From Streptomyces poonensis (GTDB taxonomy: Bacteria; Actinomycetota; Actinomycetes; Streptomycetales; Streptomycetaceae), in NCBI RefSeq assembly GCF_014650915.1, contig NZ_BMVW01000001.1, forward strand, positions 186,001 through 250,000: a stretch of DNA of 64,000 bases, written 5' to 3'. Made by a program: the position numbers and the translations under genes. The notes under the pieces are model-generated. The model ran no database searches. It was not told the origin of the DNA and worked only from the letters and a program-made list of their open reading frames with translations. This document shows, piece by piece, positions 37,634-46,692 of the stretch. Numbering within the stretch: the first letter of the stretch is position 1; every line of letters begins with the position of its first letter.

Positions 37634-38635
37634 TCAGCGCGTCCCCTTGGGGTCCAACGCGTCGCGCAGCCCGTCTCCGAAGAGGTTGAAGGCCAGTACG
37701 GTGATGAAGATCGTGGCGCCGGGGAAGACCATGAACATCGGGTCGTGCTCGTAGGTCTCCAGGGCGTCGCGGAGCATGCCGCCCCAGGAGGCGGTCGGCG
37801 GCCGCACACCGGCGCCGAGGAAGCTGAGCGCCGCCTCCGTGAGGATGTTGGTCGGGATCATCAGCGTCGCGTAGACGAGGATCGGGGCGACCAGGTTGGG
37901 CAGCAGCTCCTTGAAGAGGATGTACCGCCGGCCGCCGCCGAGGCTGCGGGCGGCCTCGATGTACTCGCGTTCCCGCAGGCTCAGGGTCTGACCGCGGACG
38001 ATACGTCCCACGTACGGCCAGCCGAAGAAGCCGATGACCAGGACCAGGACGCCGATCCGCACCCCCGAGCCGGTCAGGCCCAGCAGGTCGTCGGGGAGCA
38101 CCGAGACCAGGGAGATGATGAAGAGCAGCTGGGGGAAGGAAAGCAGCACGTCCATGGTGCGGCTGATCACCGCGTCGACCCAGCCGCCGAAGTAACCGGC
38201 GAGGATGCCGAACAGGGTGCCGAGGATCACCGCGACCACGGCCGCGAGGAAGGCCACGAGGAGGGAGATCCGGGCCCCGTAGACGATGCGGCTGAAGACG
38301 TCGCGGCCCTTGTTGGGTTCGACGCCGAAGAGGAAGTCGCTGCTCATACCGCCGAACGCGCCCTGCGGCAGGTTGGTGAGCGGGTCCAGCTCCTCCTGGT
38401 GGAACTCGTTCGGCGGGTGCCCGAGCAGACCGACGATGAGCGGGGCGAACACGGCGACGAGGGCGAGGACGAGCACGGTGATGCCACCGGCCAGCGCGAT
38501 CTTGTCCTGTTTGAGACGGCCCCAGGCGATCTGCTTGAGGGACCGGCCCTCCACCTTTCTCGCGCCGGCCTCGGCGGGGTCGGCGGCAGCGCTCGGGGCC
38601 GCTTCCGCGGTCGGCTCGTGCAATGGTGCCGTCAT
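37634..38635 (-). CDS. Oligopeptide ABC transporter permease (OppC type)
   Basis: A 333-residue permease with a cytosolic Ala/Glu-rich N-terminus, OppC-N segment SLKQIAWGRLKQDKIALAGG, six membrane segments and the EAA loop EAARSLGGGRRYILFKELLPN. It is the first gene of the operon (OppC-SBP-OppB-OppD-OppF), an order different from the classical oppABCDF. ATG 38635 is chosen over upstream in-frame ATG 38746, which would add Pro/Arg-rich noncoding sequence; GAGAGGGG lies upstream. Confidence 0.93.
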   Translation of the reverse strand: MTAPLHEPTAEAAPSAAADPAEAGARKVEGRSLKQIAWGRLKQDKIALAGGITVLVLALVAVFAPLIVGLLGHPPNEFHQEELDPLTNLPQGAFGGMSSDFLFGVEPNKGRDVFSRIVYGARISLLVAFLAAVVAVILGTLFGILAGYFGGWVDAVISRTMDVLLSFPQLLFIISLVSVLPDDLLGLTGSGVRIGVLVLVIGFFGWPYVGRIVRGQTLSLREREYIEAARSLGGGRRYILFKELLPNLVAPILVYATLMIPTNILTEAALSFLGAGVRPPTASWGGMLRDALETYEHDPMFMVFPGATIFITVLAFNLFGDGLRDALDPKGTR

Positions 38636-38712
38636 CAGGCAGGGACCCCTCTCAACCGGCGGTGACCGGCCCGCACTTGCCGCTCGTGGCGGCATGATCA
38701 GTCCGTCGTACA

Positions 38713-38730
38713 CAGGGGCGAACGCCCCTG
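38713..38730. promoter_or_regulatory. Palindrome upstream of the peptide ABC operon
   Basis: CAGGGGCG-AA-CGCCCCTG, an 8-2-8 perfect inverted repeat between the likely promoter and the first gene. It could be an operator or a leader-RNA hairpin. Confidence 0.5.
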
Positions 38731-38918
38731 GTGCCGGAGTCTTCAACGCTTCGCCGATCTGTTGCCAGATGTGACGGTGAATGGATGCCTAACCGTGATG
38801 CTGTCCTGGGTCATCCGTTATCCGGACGCCGTTCAACGACCGGCGAACAGGGGGCAGTTGGTACGTAAGAGGTAGCGGCGCACTTTTACCCGCGTAGATA
38901 CGGACATCACATCACCAA

Positions 38919-38942
38919 AGCCCCCACATCTCTGTGGGGGCT
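38919..38942. terminator. Terminator of the first SseB-like gene
   Basis: AGCCCCCACA-TCTC-TGTGGGGGCT, a perfect 10-bp stem 51 bases after the minus-strand stop codon at 38994. Confidence 0.8.
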
Positions 38943-38993
38943 CTGTGAAGGCGTGTCAGTGGCTGAGAAGGCGCCCGATGTGCGCCTCGGCGC

Positions 38994-39785
38994 TCAGTAC
39001 GCGCCCGGATATCCGTACCCGCCGCCCGCCGGGGCCTGGGCCGGGGCGGCGTGGGCCTCGCGGTCGTAGAAGGGGCGGGCCTTGGCGCGCAGCCACATCG
39101 CCACCGGGTCGTAACTGTCGGACATCGCGACCGTCGAGACGGGCAGCCCGTCCGGGACGGCGCCGACGGACTGCTGCATCATCGCGCGCACCGAGTCGAC
39201 GGCGGGCGGCGAGGTGTCGTACACATCGAGGCCGATGGCCAGATACGGCGCGCCGAGCGCGGGCTGCACCCAGGCGCGGCGCAGCGAGCGGACCGCGGGG
39301 GTGCGGTGGGCGTTCTGCGTGAGCAGGGCGTAGAACTGCGGGATCTCTATGCCGGGCTCGCTGAGCCGCAGCGGGCCCGCGGGCTGGCGGTCCAGGCCCG
39401 TGGCGATACGGCGCAGATCCAGCCAGGGGATGCCGACGCCGCCGCCCGGTGCGTGCGGATTGAGCCACAGGCCGTAGTGGTCGGGGTAGAGGGTGCGGGC
39501 GACGTCGAGGCCGTCGACCACCTCGTAGGAGCGGTTCCAGCCACTGGCCGAGAGCTCCTGGGCGGAGGTGACACAGGGTGCGTAGCTGTGGCCCTCCACC
39601 TCCATGTTCCCGTACTGGGCATCCGGGGAGCCGGCCTGGCCGTGCCAGAGCAGCATCCAGACCTGGCCGGAGGCGGGGGTCGCGAGGGCGCGCAGAAGCG
39701 CCTCGTAGGCGTCGTAACGCCCGGGCGTCACCTGGCGCAGCATGTGCTCGACCTGCCCGGCCGCGGCCGTGCCCGACGCGCTCAC
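38994..39785 (-). CDS. SseB-like (enhanced serine sensitivity) protein, copy 1
   Basis: A 263-residue protein of the actinobacterial SseB family: EALLRALATPASGQVWMLLWH, GHSYAPCVTSAQELSASGWNR and LYPDHYGLWLNPHAPGGGVGIPWLDL are typical of the SseB N-terminal domain; VAMSDSYDPVAMWLRAKARPFYDRE is the C-terminal half. The last 15 residues are Gly/Tyr/Pro-rich. In E. coli the namesake is tied to serine sensitivity, but the molecular role is unknown. A second copy follows at 40054. Confidence 0.75.
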   Translation of the reverse strand: MSASGTAAAGQVEHMLRQVTPGRYDAYEALLRALATPASGQVWMLLWHGQAGSPDAQYGNMEVEGHSYAPCVTSAQELSASGWNRSYEVVDGLDVARTLYPDHYGLWLNPHAPGGGVGIPWLDLRRIATGLDRQPAGPLRLSEPGIEIPQFYALLTQNAHRTPAVRSLRRAWVQPALGAPYLAIGLDVYDTSPPAVDSVRAMMQQSVGAVPDGLPVSTVAMSDSYDPVAMWLRAKARPFYDREAHAAPAQAPAGGGYGYPGAY

Positions 39786-40053
39786 CCTCTACCGCCCCTT
39801 CGCCACACCATCACGTAGAAACCCACCGGACACGGCCGAGGTGACGCGTCCGGCGCCGTGCCGGGTCGTCGTCGACACCCCGGCCGGGCCATTCTGCCTC
39901 GCCCGGGAACGGTCCCCGGTTCCCCGGCCCCGGCGTACGGCCTCGTCCCACCGAGCCATGAAACCAGGGTAATCGCCGATACCGACAGCGACTTGACGCG
40001 CGTCGTGGGAGCCACCCGGCCGATGGCCCCAGGTCACCGGCCCGTGGGCGCGA

Positions 40054-40842
40054 TCAGTACCCGTGCTGGTAGAAGGGCCGCACCCGCTCGCGCAGCCAGT
40101 CGCCCACCGGGTCCTGGGCCACGTCGAGGAAGACCATGTTGACCGGGTACTTCACCGCGCTGCGGCCCAGTGCGCGGCCCAGCGCGTCGAGCGGGACGGC
40201 GCGATCGGCCTCCCAGGAGACCAGTTCGACACCGATGAACATCACCGGGTCGGCGGTCTCGACCGCGGCCAGGCAGCGGCGGGCGGAGAGCACGGCGCCG
40301 GTCGCCGCGAACTCGGCCGAGGCCGCGGCGAGGAAGTCCACGGGGTCGTCCTGCCAGTCCGGTTCGAACAGCCGCACCCGCGCCCCGCTCGGCGCCCCGT
40401 CCAGCGGGGTCCGCCCGGCCCGGCACAGCTCGGCCACGGCGGCCGGCGGCAGCGGCAGGCCGACCACGCCGTCCGGGTTCACCGCGATGCCGAGCTGCGG
40501 GGGCAGCCCGCGGGCGAACTCGACCGCGGGCGCGATCGTGTACGACATGTGGGTGCCGACGACCCGGCGGAACTGTTCCTCGGAGCTGAAGACCGGCACG
40601 TACGCCTGGCCCGCCAGCTCCATCGTGGGCAGGTCGAGGGTGGCGCTGTCCGGGCTGCCGCCCTCGGGCAGCGGGATCCACAGGAAGCTGCGGGCGAGGA
40701 CCTCGAGGATCCGGCCGACCGCGCTCGGCTGTCCGAGACCGGCCGAGAGCACCTCCTCCAGTTCGTTGCCGGGCCATCCGCCGTGCGCCTGGGGGTGCGC
40801 CTGTGCCGGGAAGTCCGCTGGGAAGTCCGCCGGGGTGTCCAT
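40054..40842 (-). CDS. SseB-like protein, copy 2
   Basis: A 262-residue paralogue of the neighbouring protein: NELEEVLSAGLGQPSAVGRIL, FLWIPLPEGGSPDSATLDLP, QAYVPVFSSEEQFRRVVG and VFLDVAQDPVGDWLRERVRPFYQHGY. The final WLRxRxRPFY element is shared by both copies. The N-terminus has a short DFPADFPAQ repeat from two 12-bp units. ATG 40842 is preceded by TAGGCGGCAG. The two genes are probably one transcription unit (268-base gap with no gene I trust). Role unknown. Confidence 0.75.
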   Translation of the reverse strand: MDTPADFPADFPAQAHPQAHGGWPGNELEEVLSAGLGQPSAVGRILEVLARSFLWIPLPEGGSPDSATLDLPTMELAGQAYVPVFSSEEQFRRVVGTHMSYTIAPAVEFARGLPPQLGIAVNPDGVVGLPLPPAAVAELCRAGRTPLDGAPSGARVRLFEPDWQDDPVDFLAAASAEFAATGAVLSARRCLAAVETADPVMFIGVELVSWEADRAVPLDALGRALGRSAVKYPVNMVFLDVAQDPVGDWLRERVRPFYQHGY

Positions 40843-40983
40843 CTGCCGCCTACCGCCTACCGCGTGCTCGTACCGCTGCCTCAAGTGCCTCAAGTCCGAA
40901 AAACCCTAATGGGCTCCGGGCCTCGCCGGTACGGCCGGGCGGGCGATCGAGCCGATCGGGACACCCGGAGCACGTGAAGCCGG

Positions 40984-41661
40984 TCACCCGGACTGCGTGA
41001 AGTCGATCCCGGACAGCACGTCCGCCGCCGCCCGGTCCAGCAGCACCACCGAGCCGCAGCCGTCCGGCAGGTGCCCCTTCTCCACCGTGCGCAGCAGCCG
41101 GGACGTCGCCGCGCGGTGCCGGGCGAAGGCGTACGGGGAGACCCCGCGCCCGCGCTCGCGCTGGCCGTCACGCGCCTCCTCGGAAGTGACGTCCAGGAAC
41201 AGCAGGTGCAGGGTGCCGCCCCGGCGGCGGGCCTCGCGGGCCAGCCAGCCACGCACCCAGGCCTGCGTTCCGCAGTCGTGGACGACGACTCCGCCGCCCG
41301 AGCGCAGGGCGCGGTGCAGCCCCGCGTAGTGGGCGAGGCGCACGAGGGGCCGGTAGACGGCGTAGGGGAGGAAGCGGGACAGCCGGGCGTCGAAGCGGTC
41401 ACGGGTGTCCTGGGAGTCGACGCGCGGGCCGCGCACAGCGCGCCGCATCAGGGTCGACTTGCCGCTGCCGGGGAGTCCGGTCACGACGACGAGGTCGTGG
41501 GAGCCGAAGGTGAGCCCGTGGGGACTGCGGCCCGAGCGTTCCCTCAGGTCGCGGACGACCGCCGGGGCGAGGGGGCCGCACGCCTCACGGGCCCGGGCGG
41601 CCGGCTGCCGCTCGGGCAGCGTCAGGCCGGAGGTCGTGGCGTACGCCGTGGTCCTGTTCAC
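40984..41661 (-). CDS. AAA/zeta-toxin-like ATP-binding protein
   Basis: A 225-residue P-loop protein. Walker A is VVVTGLPGSGKSTLMRRA near 59-76, followed by VDSQDTRDRF and a kinase-like VVVHDCGTQAWVRGWLAREARRRGG segment, LHLLFLDVTSEEARDGQRERGRGVSP and a final VVLLDRAAADVL. It resembles gluconate-kinase and zeta-toxin-type small-molecule kinases, but no substrate-specific motif is evident. GTG 41661 has GGAGG nine bases upstream; ATG 41679 is the alternative start. It diverges from the glycine riboswitch operon. Confidence 0.75.
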   Translation of the reverse strand: MNRTTAYATTSGLTLPERQPAARAREACGPLAPAVVRDLRERSGRSPHGLTFGSHDLVVVTGLPGSGKSTLMRRAVRGPRVDSQDTRDRFDARLSRFLPYAVYRPLVRLAHYAGLHRALRSGGGVVVHDCGTQAWVRGWLAREARRRGGTLHLLFLDVTSEEARDGQRERGRGVSPYAFARHRAATSRLLRTVEKGHLPDGCGSVVLLDRAAADVLSGIDFTQSG

Positions 41662-41910
41662 CGTGATCGTCCTCCCCATGGGTATGGAGTCCCATCCCCG
41701 TCGAGTGTAAAGAGAAGGTAATGCCCGGTGTCTTGTCTTTCCGTTTCCGTCCTGCCACAGCCCTGCTACAGAACGCTGTGTCCTTCTGCGGAGCCTGTCC
41801 GGGGACTGTGCAGGTGCGGCCTTCCGGCCGGGTGGGACCCCTCTGCCGTGGCGCGCCGATGCGTGTAATGATGTGCCCGCCACAACTGCATACTGGCCGT
41901 TTGAATCCGC

Positions 41911-42128
41911 GCGGGAGAGTTCCCGGTCGGCCATTGCTGCCACTGGGGCGCCGAAGGAGCAAGTCCCTCCCTTGAATCTCTCAGGCACAGTCACCGCGCG
42001 GGCGAGGCACATCTGAAAAGCGGGCCGCCGCGTCGCGACGGCTCCACCCAAGGTGCAAGCCACGACCGCGGCCGGCAGCCGCCGGCGGTCGGGGCGAACC
42101 TCTCAGGTTCCGATGACAGATGGGGAGG
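41911..42128 (+). ncRNA. Tandem glycine riboswitch
   Basis: Two glycine-aptamer-like modules in series. The first has GCGGGAGAGT, GCGCCGAAGGAGCAAGT and ATCTCTCAGGCAC; the second has GGGCGAGGCACATCTGA, CACCCAAGGTGCAAGCC and CCTCTCAGGTTCCGATGACA, ending in GATGGGGAGG. It lies 73 bases upstream of gcvT, the usual place, where glycine binding turns on expression of the cleavage system. Boundaries are approximate. Confidence 0.92.
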
Positions 42129-42201
42129 AACGTTCCTCGCCCTCCCCGCGCCCGGATTCGGCTCCCGCGCGTGGGGACCCCGTCGCACTGGGAGCACACC
42201 G

Positions 42202-43320
42202 ATGACCAGCAGCCCCCTCCGCCGTACCGCGCTCGATGCCGTGCATCGCGCGCTCGGCGCCACCATGACCGACTTCGCAGGCTGGGACATGCCCCTGCGC
42301 TACGGCTCCGAGCGCGACGAGCACCTCGCCGTGCGCACCCGGGCCGGCCTGTTCGACCTCTCGCACATGGGCGAGATCACGGTGACCGGGCCGCAGGCCG
42401 CCGCCCTGCTGGACCACGCCCTGGTCGGCGACATCGGCGCGGTGAAGACCGGCCGGGCCCGCTACACCATGATCTGCCGCGAGGACGGCGGCATCCTCGA
42501 CGACCTGATCGTCTACCGGCTGCACGAGACCGATTACATGATCGTCGCCAACGCCTCCAACGCCCAGGTGGTGCTGGACGCCCTCGTCGAGCGGTCCGCG
42601 GGCTTCGACGCCGAGGTGCGCGACGACCGTGACGCGTACGCGCTGCTCGCCGTGCAGGGCCCGGAGTCCCCGGCGATCGTGAAGAGCCTGACCGACGCCG
42701 ACCTGGACGGCCTGAAGTACTACGCCGGCCTGCCCGGCACGGTCGCGGGCGTCCCGGCGCTGATCGCGCGCACCGGGTACACCGGCGAGGACGGCTTCGA
42801 GCTGTTCGTGGCGCCCGCCGACGCGGAGCAGCTGTGGCAGGCCCTCACCGAGGCGGGCTCCGCCGCCGGTCTGGTGCCGTGCGGGCTGTCCTGCCGGGAC
42901 ACGCTGCGCCTGGAGGCGGGCATGCCGCTGTACGGGCACGAGCTGTCCACCGAGCTCACCCCGTTCGACGCCGGTCTCGGCCGGGTCGTGAAGTTCGGCA
43001 AGGAGGCGGACTTCGTGGGCCGCGCGGCGCTCGCCGAGGCCGCCGCCCGGGCCGAGCAGAACCCCCCGCGCGTGCTCGTCGGCCTGGTCGCCGAGGGCCG
43101 CCGGGTCCCGCGCGCGGGGTACGCGGTCGTCGCGGACGGCCAGGTGATCGGCGAGGTCACCTCCGGGGCGCCCTCCCCCACCCTCGGCCGGCCGATCGCG
43201 ATGGCGTACGTCGACGCCGCGCACGCCGCCCCCGGCACCCCGGGCGTCGGCGTGGACATCCGGGGCAGCCACGAGCCGTACGAGGTGGTCGCACTGCCGT
43301 TCTACCGGCGCCAGAAGTAG
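42202..43320 (+). CDS. gcvT: Glycine cleavage system aminomethyltransferase (T protein)
   Basis: A 372-residue folate-dependent enzyme that takes the aminomethyl group from lipoylated GcvH, releasing ammonia and forming methylenetetrahydrofolate. GLFDLSHMGEITVTG, ILDDLIVYRLHETDYMIVANASN and GYTGEDGFELFV are canonical, and the C-terminal barrel ends with EVVALPFYRR. It follows the glycine riboswitch, so induction by glycine is expected. The glycine dehydrogenase gcvP is not in the window and must lie elsewhere. Confidence 0.97.
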   Translation: MTSSPLRRTALDAVHRALGATMTDFAGWDMPLRYGSERDEHLAVRTRAGLFDLSHMGEITVTGPQAAALLDHALVGDIGAVKTGRARYTMICREDGGILDDLIVYRLHETDYMIVANASNAQVVLDALVERSAGFDAEVRDDRDAYALLAVQGPESPAIVKSLTDADLDGLKYYAGLPGTVAGVPALIARTGYTGEDGFELFVAPADAEQLWQALTEAGSAAGLVPCGLSCRDTLRLEAGMPLYGHELSTELTPFDAGLGRVVKFGKEADFVGRAALAEAAARAEQNPPRVLVGLVAEGRRVPRAGYAVVADGQVIGEVTSGAPSPTLGRPIAMAYVDAAHAAPGTPGVGVDIRGSHEPYEVVALPFYRRQK

Positions 43321-43438
43321 AACGTGACGAGGGGCACACCCGCGTCCACGTGACACCGGGCACATTTCCCCTGCTCACCAGCGTTTTCCGCAGTTCCTCA
43401 TTCCGCACCACCCCCGCGCGTACAGGAGAATTCAAGCC

Positions 43439-43816
43439 ATGAGCAACCCCCAGCAGCTGCGCTACAGCAAGGAGCACGAGTGGCTGTCGGTCGCCGAGGA
43501 CGGCGTCGCGACGGTCGGCATCACCGAGTTCGCGGCCAACGCGCTCGGCGATGTCGTCTACGCCCAGCTCCCTGAGGTGGGCTCCACGGTGACCGCGGGC
43601 GAGACCTGCGGCGAGCTGGAGTCCACCAAGTCCGTCAGCGATCTCTACGCCCCGGTGACCGGTGAGGTCACCGAGGTCAACGAGGACGTGGTGGGCGACC
43701 CCTCGCTGGTGAACTCCGCCCCCTTCGAGGGCGGCTGGCTGTTCAAGGTACGCGTCGCGGAGGAGCCGAAGGACCTGCTCTCCGCCGACGAGTACGCCGC
43801 ATTCTCCGCCGGCTGA
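43439..43816 (+). CDS. gcvH: Glycine cleavage system H protein
   Basis: A 125-residue lipoyl carrier. The modified lysine is in [15 protein letters not shown] near residue 64, and [22 protein letters not shown] is the standard N-terminus. It shuttles the aminomethyl group between GcvP and GcvT. AGGAGA precedes the ATG. It begins 118 bases after gcvT and ends 17 bases before glyA, consistent with one transcript. Confidence 0.97.
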   Translation: MSNPQQLRYSKEHEWLSVAEDGVATVGITEFAANALGDVVYAQLPEVGSTVTAGETCGELESTKSVSDLYAPVTGEVTEVNEDVVGDPSLVNSAPFEGGWLFKVRVAEEPKDLLSADEYAAFSAG

Positions 43817-43833
43817 GAGGTCGTACCGACACC

Positions 43834-45096
43834 ATGTCGCTTCTGAACACGCCCCTGCACGAGCTGGACCCGGACGTCGCCGCCGCCGTCGACGCCGAGC
43901 TGCGCCGCCAGCAGTCCACCCTGGAGATGATCGCCTCGGAGAACTTCGCTCCGGTCGCGGTCATGGAGGCCCAGGGCTCCGTGCTGACCAACAAGTACGC
44001 CGAGGGCTACCCCGGCCGCCGCTACTACGGCGGCTGCGAGCACGTCGACGTCACCGAGCAGATCGCCATCGACCGGGTCAAGGACCTGTTCGGCGCCGAG
44101 TACGCCAACGTGCAGCCGCACTCCGGCGCCTCCGCCAACCAGGCCGCCCTGTTCGCGCTGGCCCAGCCCGGCGACACGATCCTCGGCCTGGACCTGGCGC
44201 ACGGCGGTCACCTGACCCACGGCATGCGGCTGAACTTCTCCGGCAAGCAGTTCAACGTGGTCGCGTACCACGTGGACGACGCCGGCCTGGTCGACATGGC
44301 CGAGGTCGAGCGGCTCGCCAAGGAGCACCGGCCCAAGGTGATCATCGCGGGCTGGTCGGCGTACCCGCGGCAGCTGGACTTCGCCGAGTTCCGCCGGATC
44401 GCCGACGAGGTCGAGGCGTACCTGTGGGTGGACATGGCGCACTTCGCGGGCCTGGTCGCCGCCGGTCTCCACCCGAACCCGGTCGAGTACGCCGACGTCG
44501 TCACCTCCACCACCCACAAGACGCTGGGCGGCCCGCGCGGCGGCATCATCCTGGCCAGGAAGGACTTCGCGAAGAAGCTGAACTCCTCCGTCTTCCCGGG
44601 CTTCCAGGGCGGCCCCCTGGAGCACGTGATCGCGGCGAAGGCGGTCTCCTTCAAGGTCGCGGCCTCGGAGGAGTTCAAGGAGCGCCAGCGCCGTACGGTC
44701 GAGGGTGCCCGTCTCCTCGCCGAGCGGCTCACCGCGCCGGACGCCCGCGAGGCCGGGGTCAACGTCCTCTCCGGCGGCACGGACGTCCACCTCGTCCTGG
44801 TCGACCTGCGCGACAGCGAGCTGGACGGGCAGCAGGCCGAGGACCGCCTCCACGAGGTCGGCATCACGGTCAACCGCAACGCCGTCCCGAACGACCCGCG
44901 CCCGCCGATGGTGACCTCGGGTCTGCGGATCGGCACGCCCGCCCTCGCCACCCGCGGCTTCACGGCCGAGGACTTCGCCGAGGTCGCGGACGTGATCGCC
45001 GAGGCCCTGAAGCCGTCGTACGACGCGCAGGCGCTGCGGGCCCGGGTGACCGCGCTCGCGGAGAAGCACCCGCTCTACCCCGAGCTGGGCAAGTAG
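43834..45096 (+). CDS. glyA: Serine hydroxymethyltransferase
   Basis: A 420-residue PLP enzyme converting serine and tetrahydrofolate to glycine and methylenetetrahydrofolate, reversibly. Motifs include [31 protein letters not shown] and the PLP lysine in [14 protein letters not shown] near 225. Length is normal. It is 17 bases after gcvH, so this operon links glycine breakdown with serine formation. Confidence 0.98.
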   Translation: MSLLNTPLHELDPDVAAAVDAELRRQQSTLEMIASENFAPVAVMEAQGSVLTNKYAEGYPGRRYYGGCEHVDVTEQIAIDRVKDLFGAEYANVQPHSGASANQAALFALAQPGDTILGLDLAHGGHLTHGMRLNFSGKQFNVVAYHVDDAGLVDMAEVERLAKEHRPKVIIAGWSAYPRQLDFAEFRRIADEVEAYLWVDMAHFAGLVAAGLHPNPVEYADVVTSTTHKTLGGPRGGIILARKDFAKKLNSSVFPGFQGGPLEHVIAAKAVSFKVAASEEFKERQRRTVEGARLLAERLTAPDAREAGVNVLSGGTDVHLVLVDLRDSELDGQQAEDRLHEVGITVNRNAVPNDPRPPMVTSGLRIGTPALATRGFTAEDFAEVADVIAEALKPSYDAQALRARVTALAEKHPLYPELGK

Positions 45097-45130
45097 CACC
45101 TCAGTTCTGCCTGTTTCACCTGTTTACTCC

Positions 45131-45168
45131 GGGGCGCCGTGACGACTCACAAGGAAGCACGGCGCCCC
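45131..45168. terminator. Hairpin between glyA and sdaA
   Basis: GGGGCGCCGTG and CACGGCGCCCC form a perfect 11-bp stem around a 16-base loop, 34 bases after glyA and 36 before sdaA. It may end part of the glyA transcripts or act as an attenuator for sdaA. Confidence 0.6.
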
Positions 45169-45204
45169 TCCCCTTCTCGCACCACCCCCGCATGAGGAGT
45201 CCCC

Positions 45205-46572
<1,368 letters not shown>

Positions 46573-46692
46573 CGGCCCCGCGCTCGCGCACCCTCAGCAT
46601 CGTCACTTCCTCCCGCGCTGTCGGCCGGTGCGCCGTACGGCTCGCGTCCTTGCGGCCCTTGTAGGGCCGGGCTCCGCGCAGGATCATGAGGT

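Larger units (their letters stand above)
38636..38993. other. Intergenic region upstream of the peptide ABC operon
   Basis: A 358-base gap without a convincing gene. It holds the terminator of the SseB-like gene at its right end, a perfect palindrome at 38713-38730 about 80 bases upstream of the OppC-type start, and a lower-GC stretch (38770-38920) likely to contain the operon promoter. I could not fix -10 and -35 boxes with confidence. Confidence 0.6.

Noticed and set aside
39789..40037. An 82-codon minus-strand frame between the SseB-like genes
   Set aside because: No ribosome binding site, no recognisable domain and Arg/Gly-rich composition. I treat it as intergenic, though a real small protein cannot be excluded.
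41861..41905. Promoter of the glycine operon with CATACT as -10 box
   Set aside because: No acceptable -35 box at a suitable distance was found, so no promoter is called.
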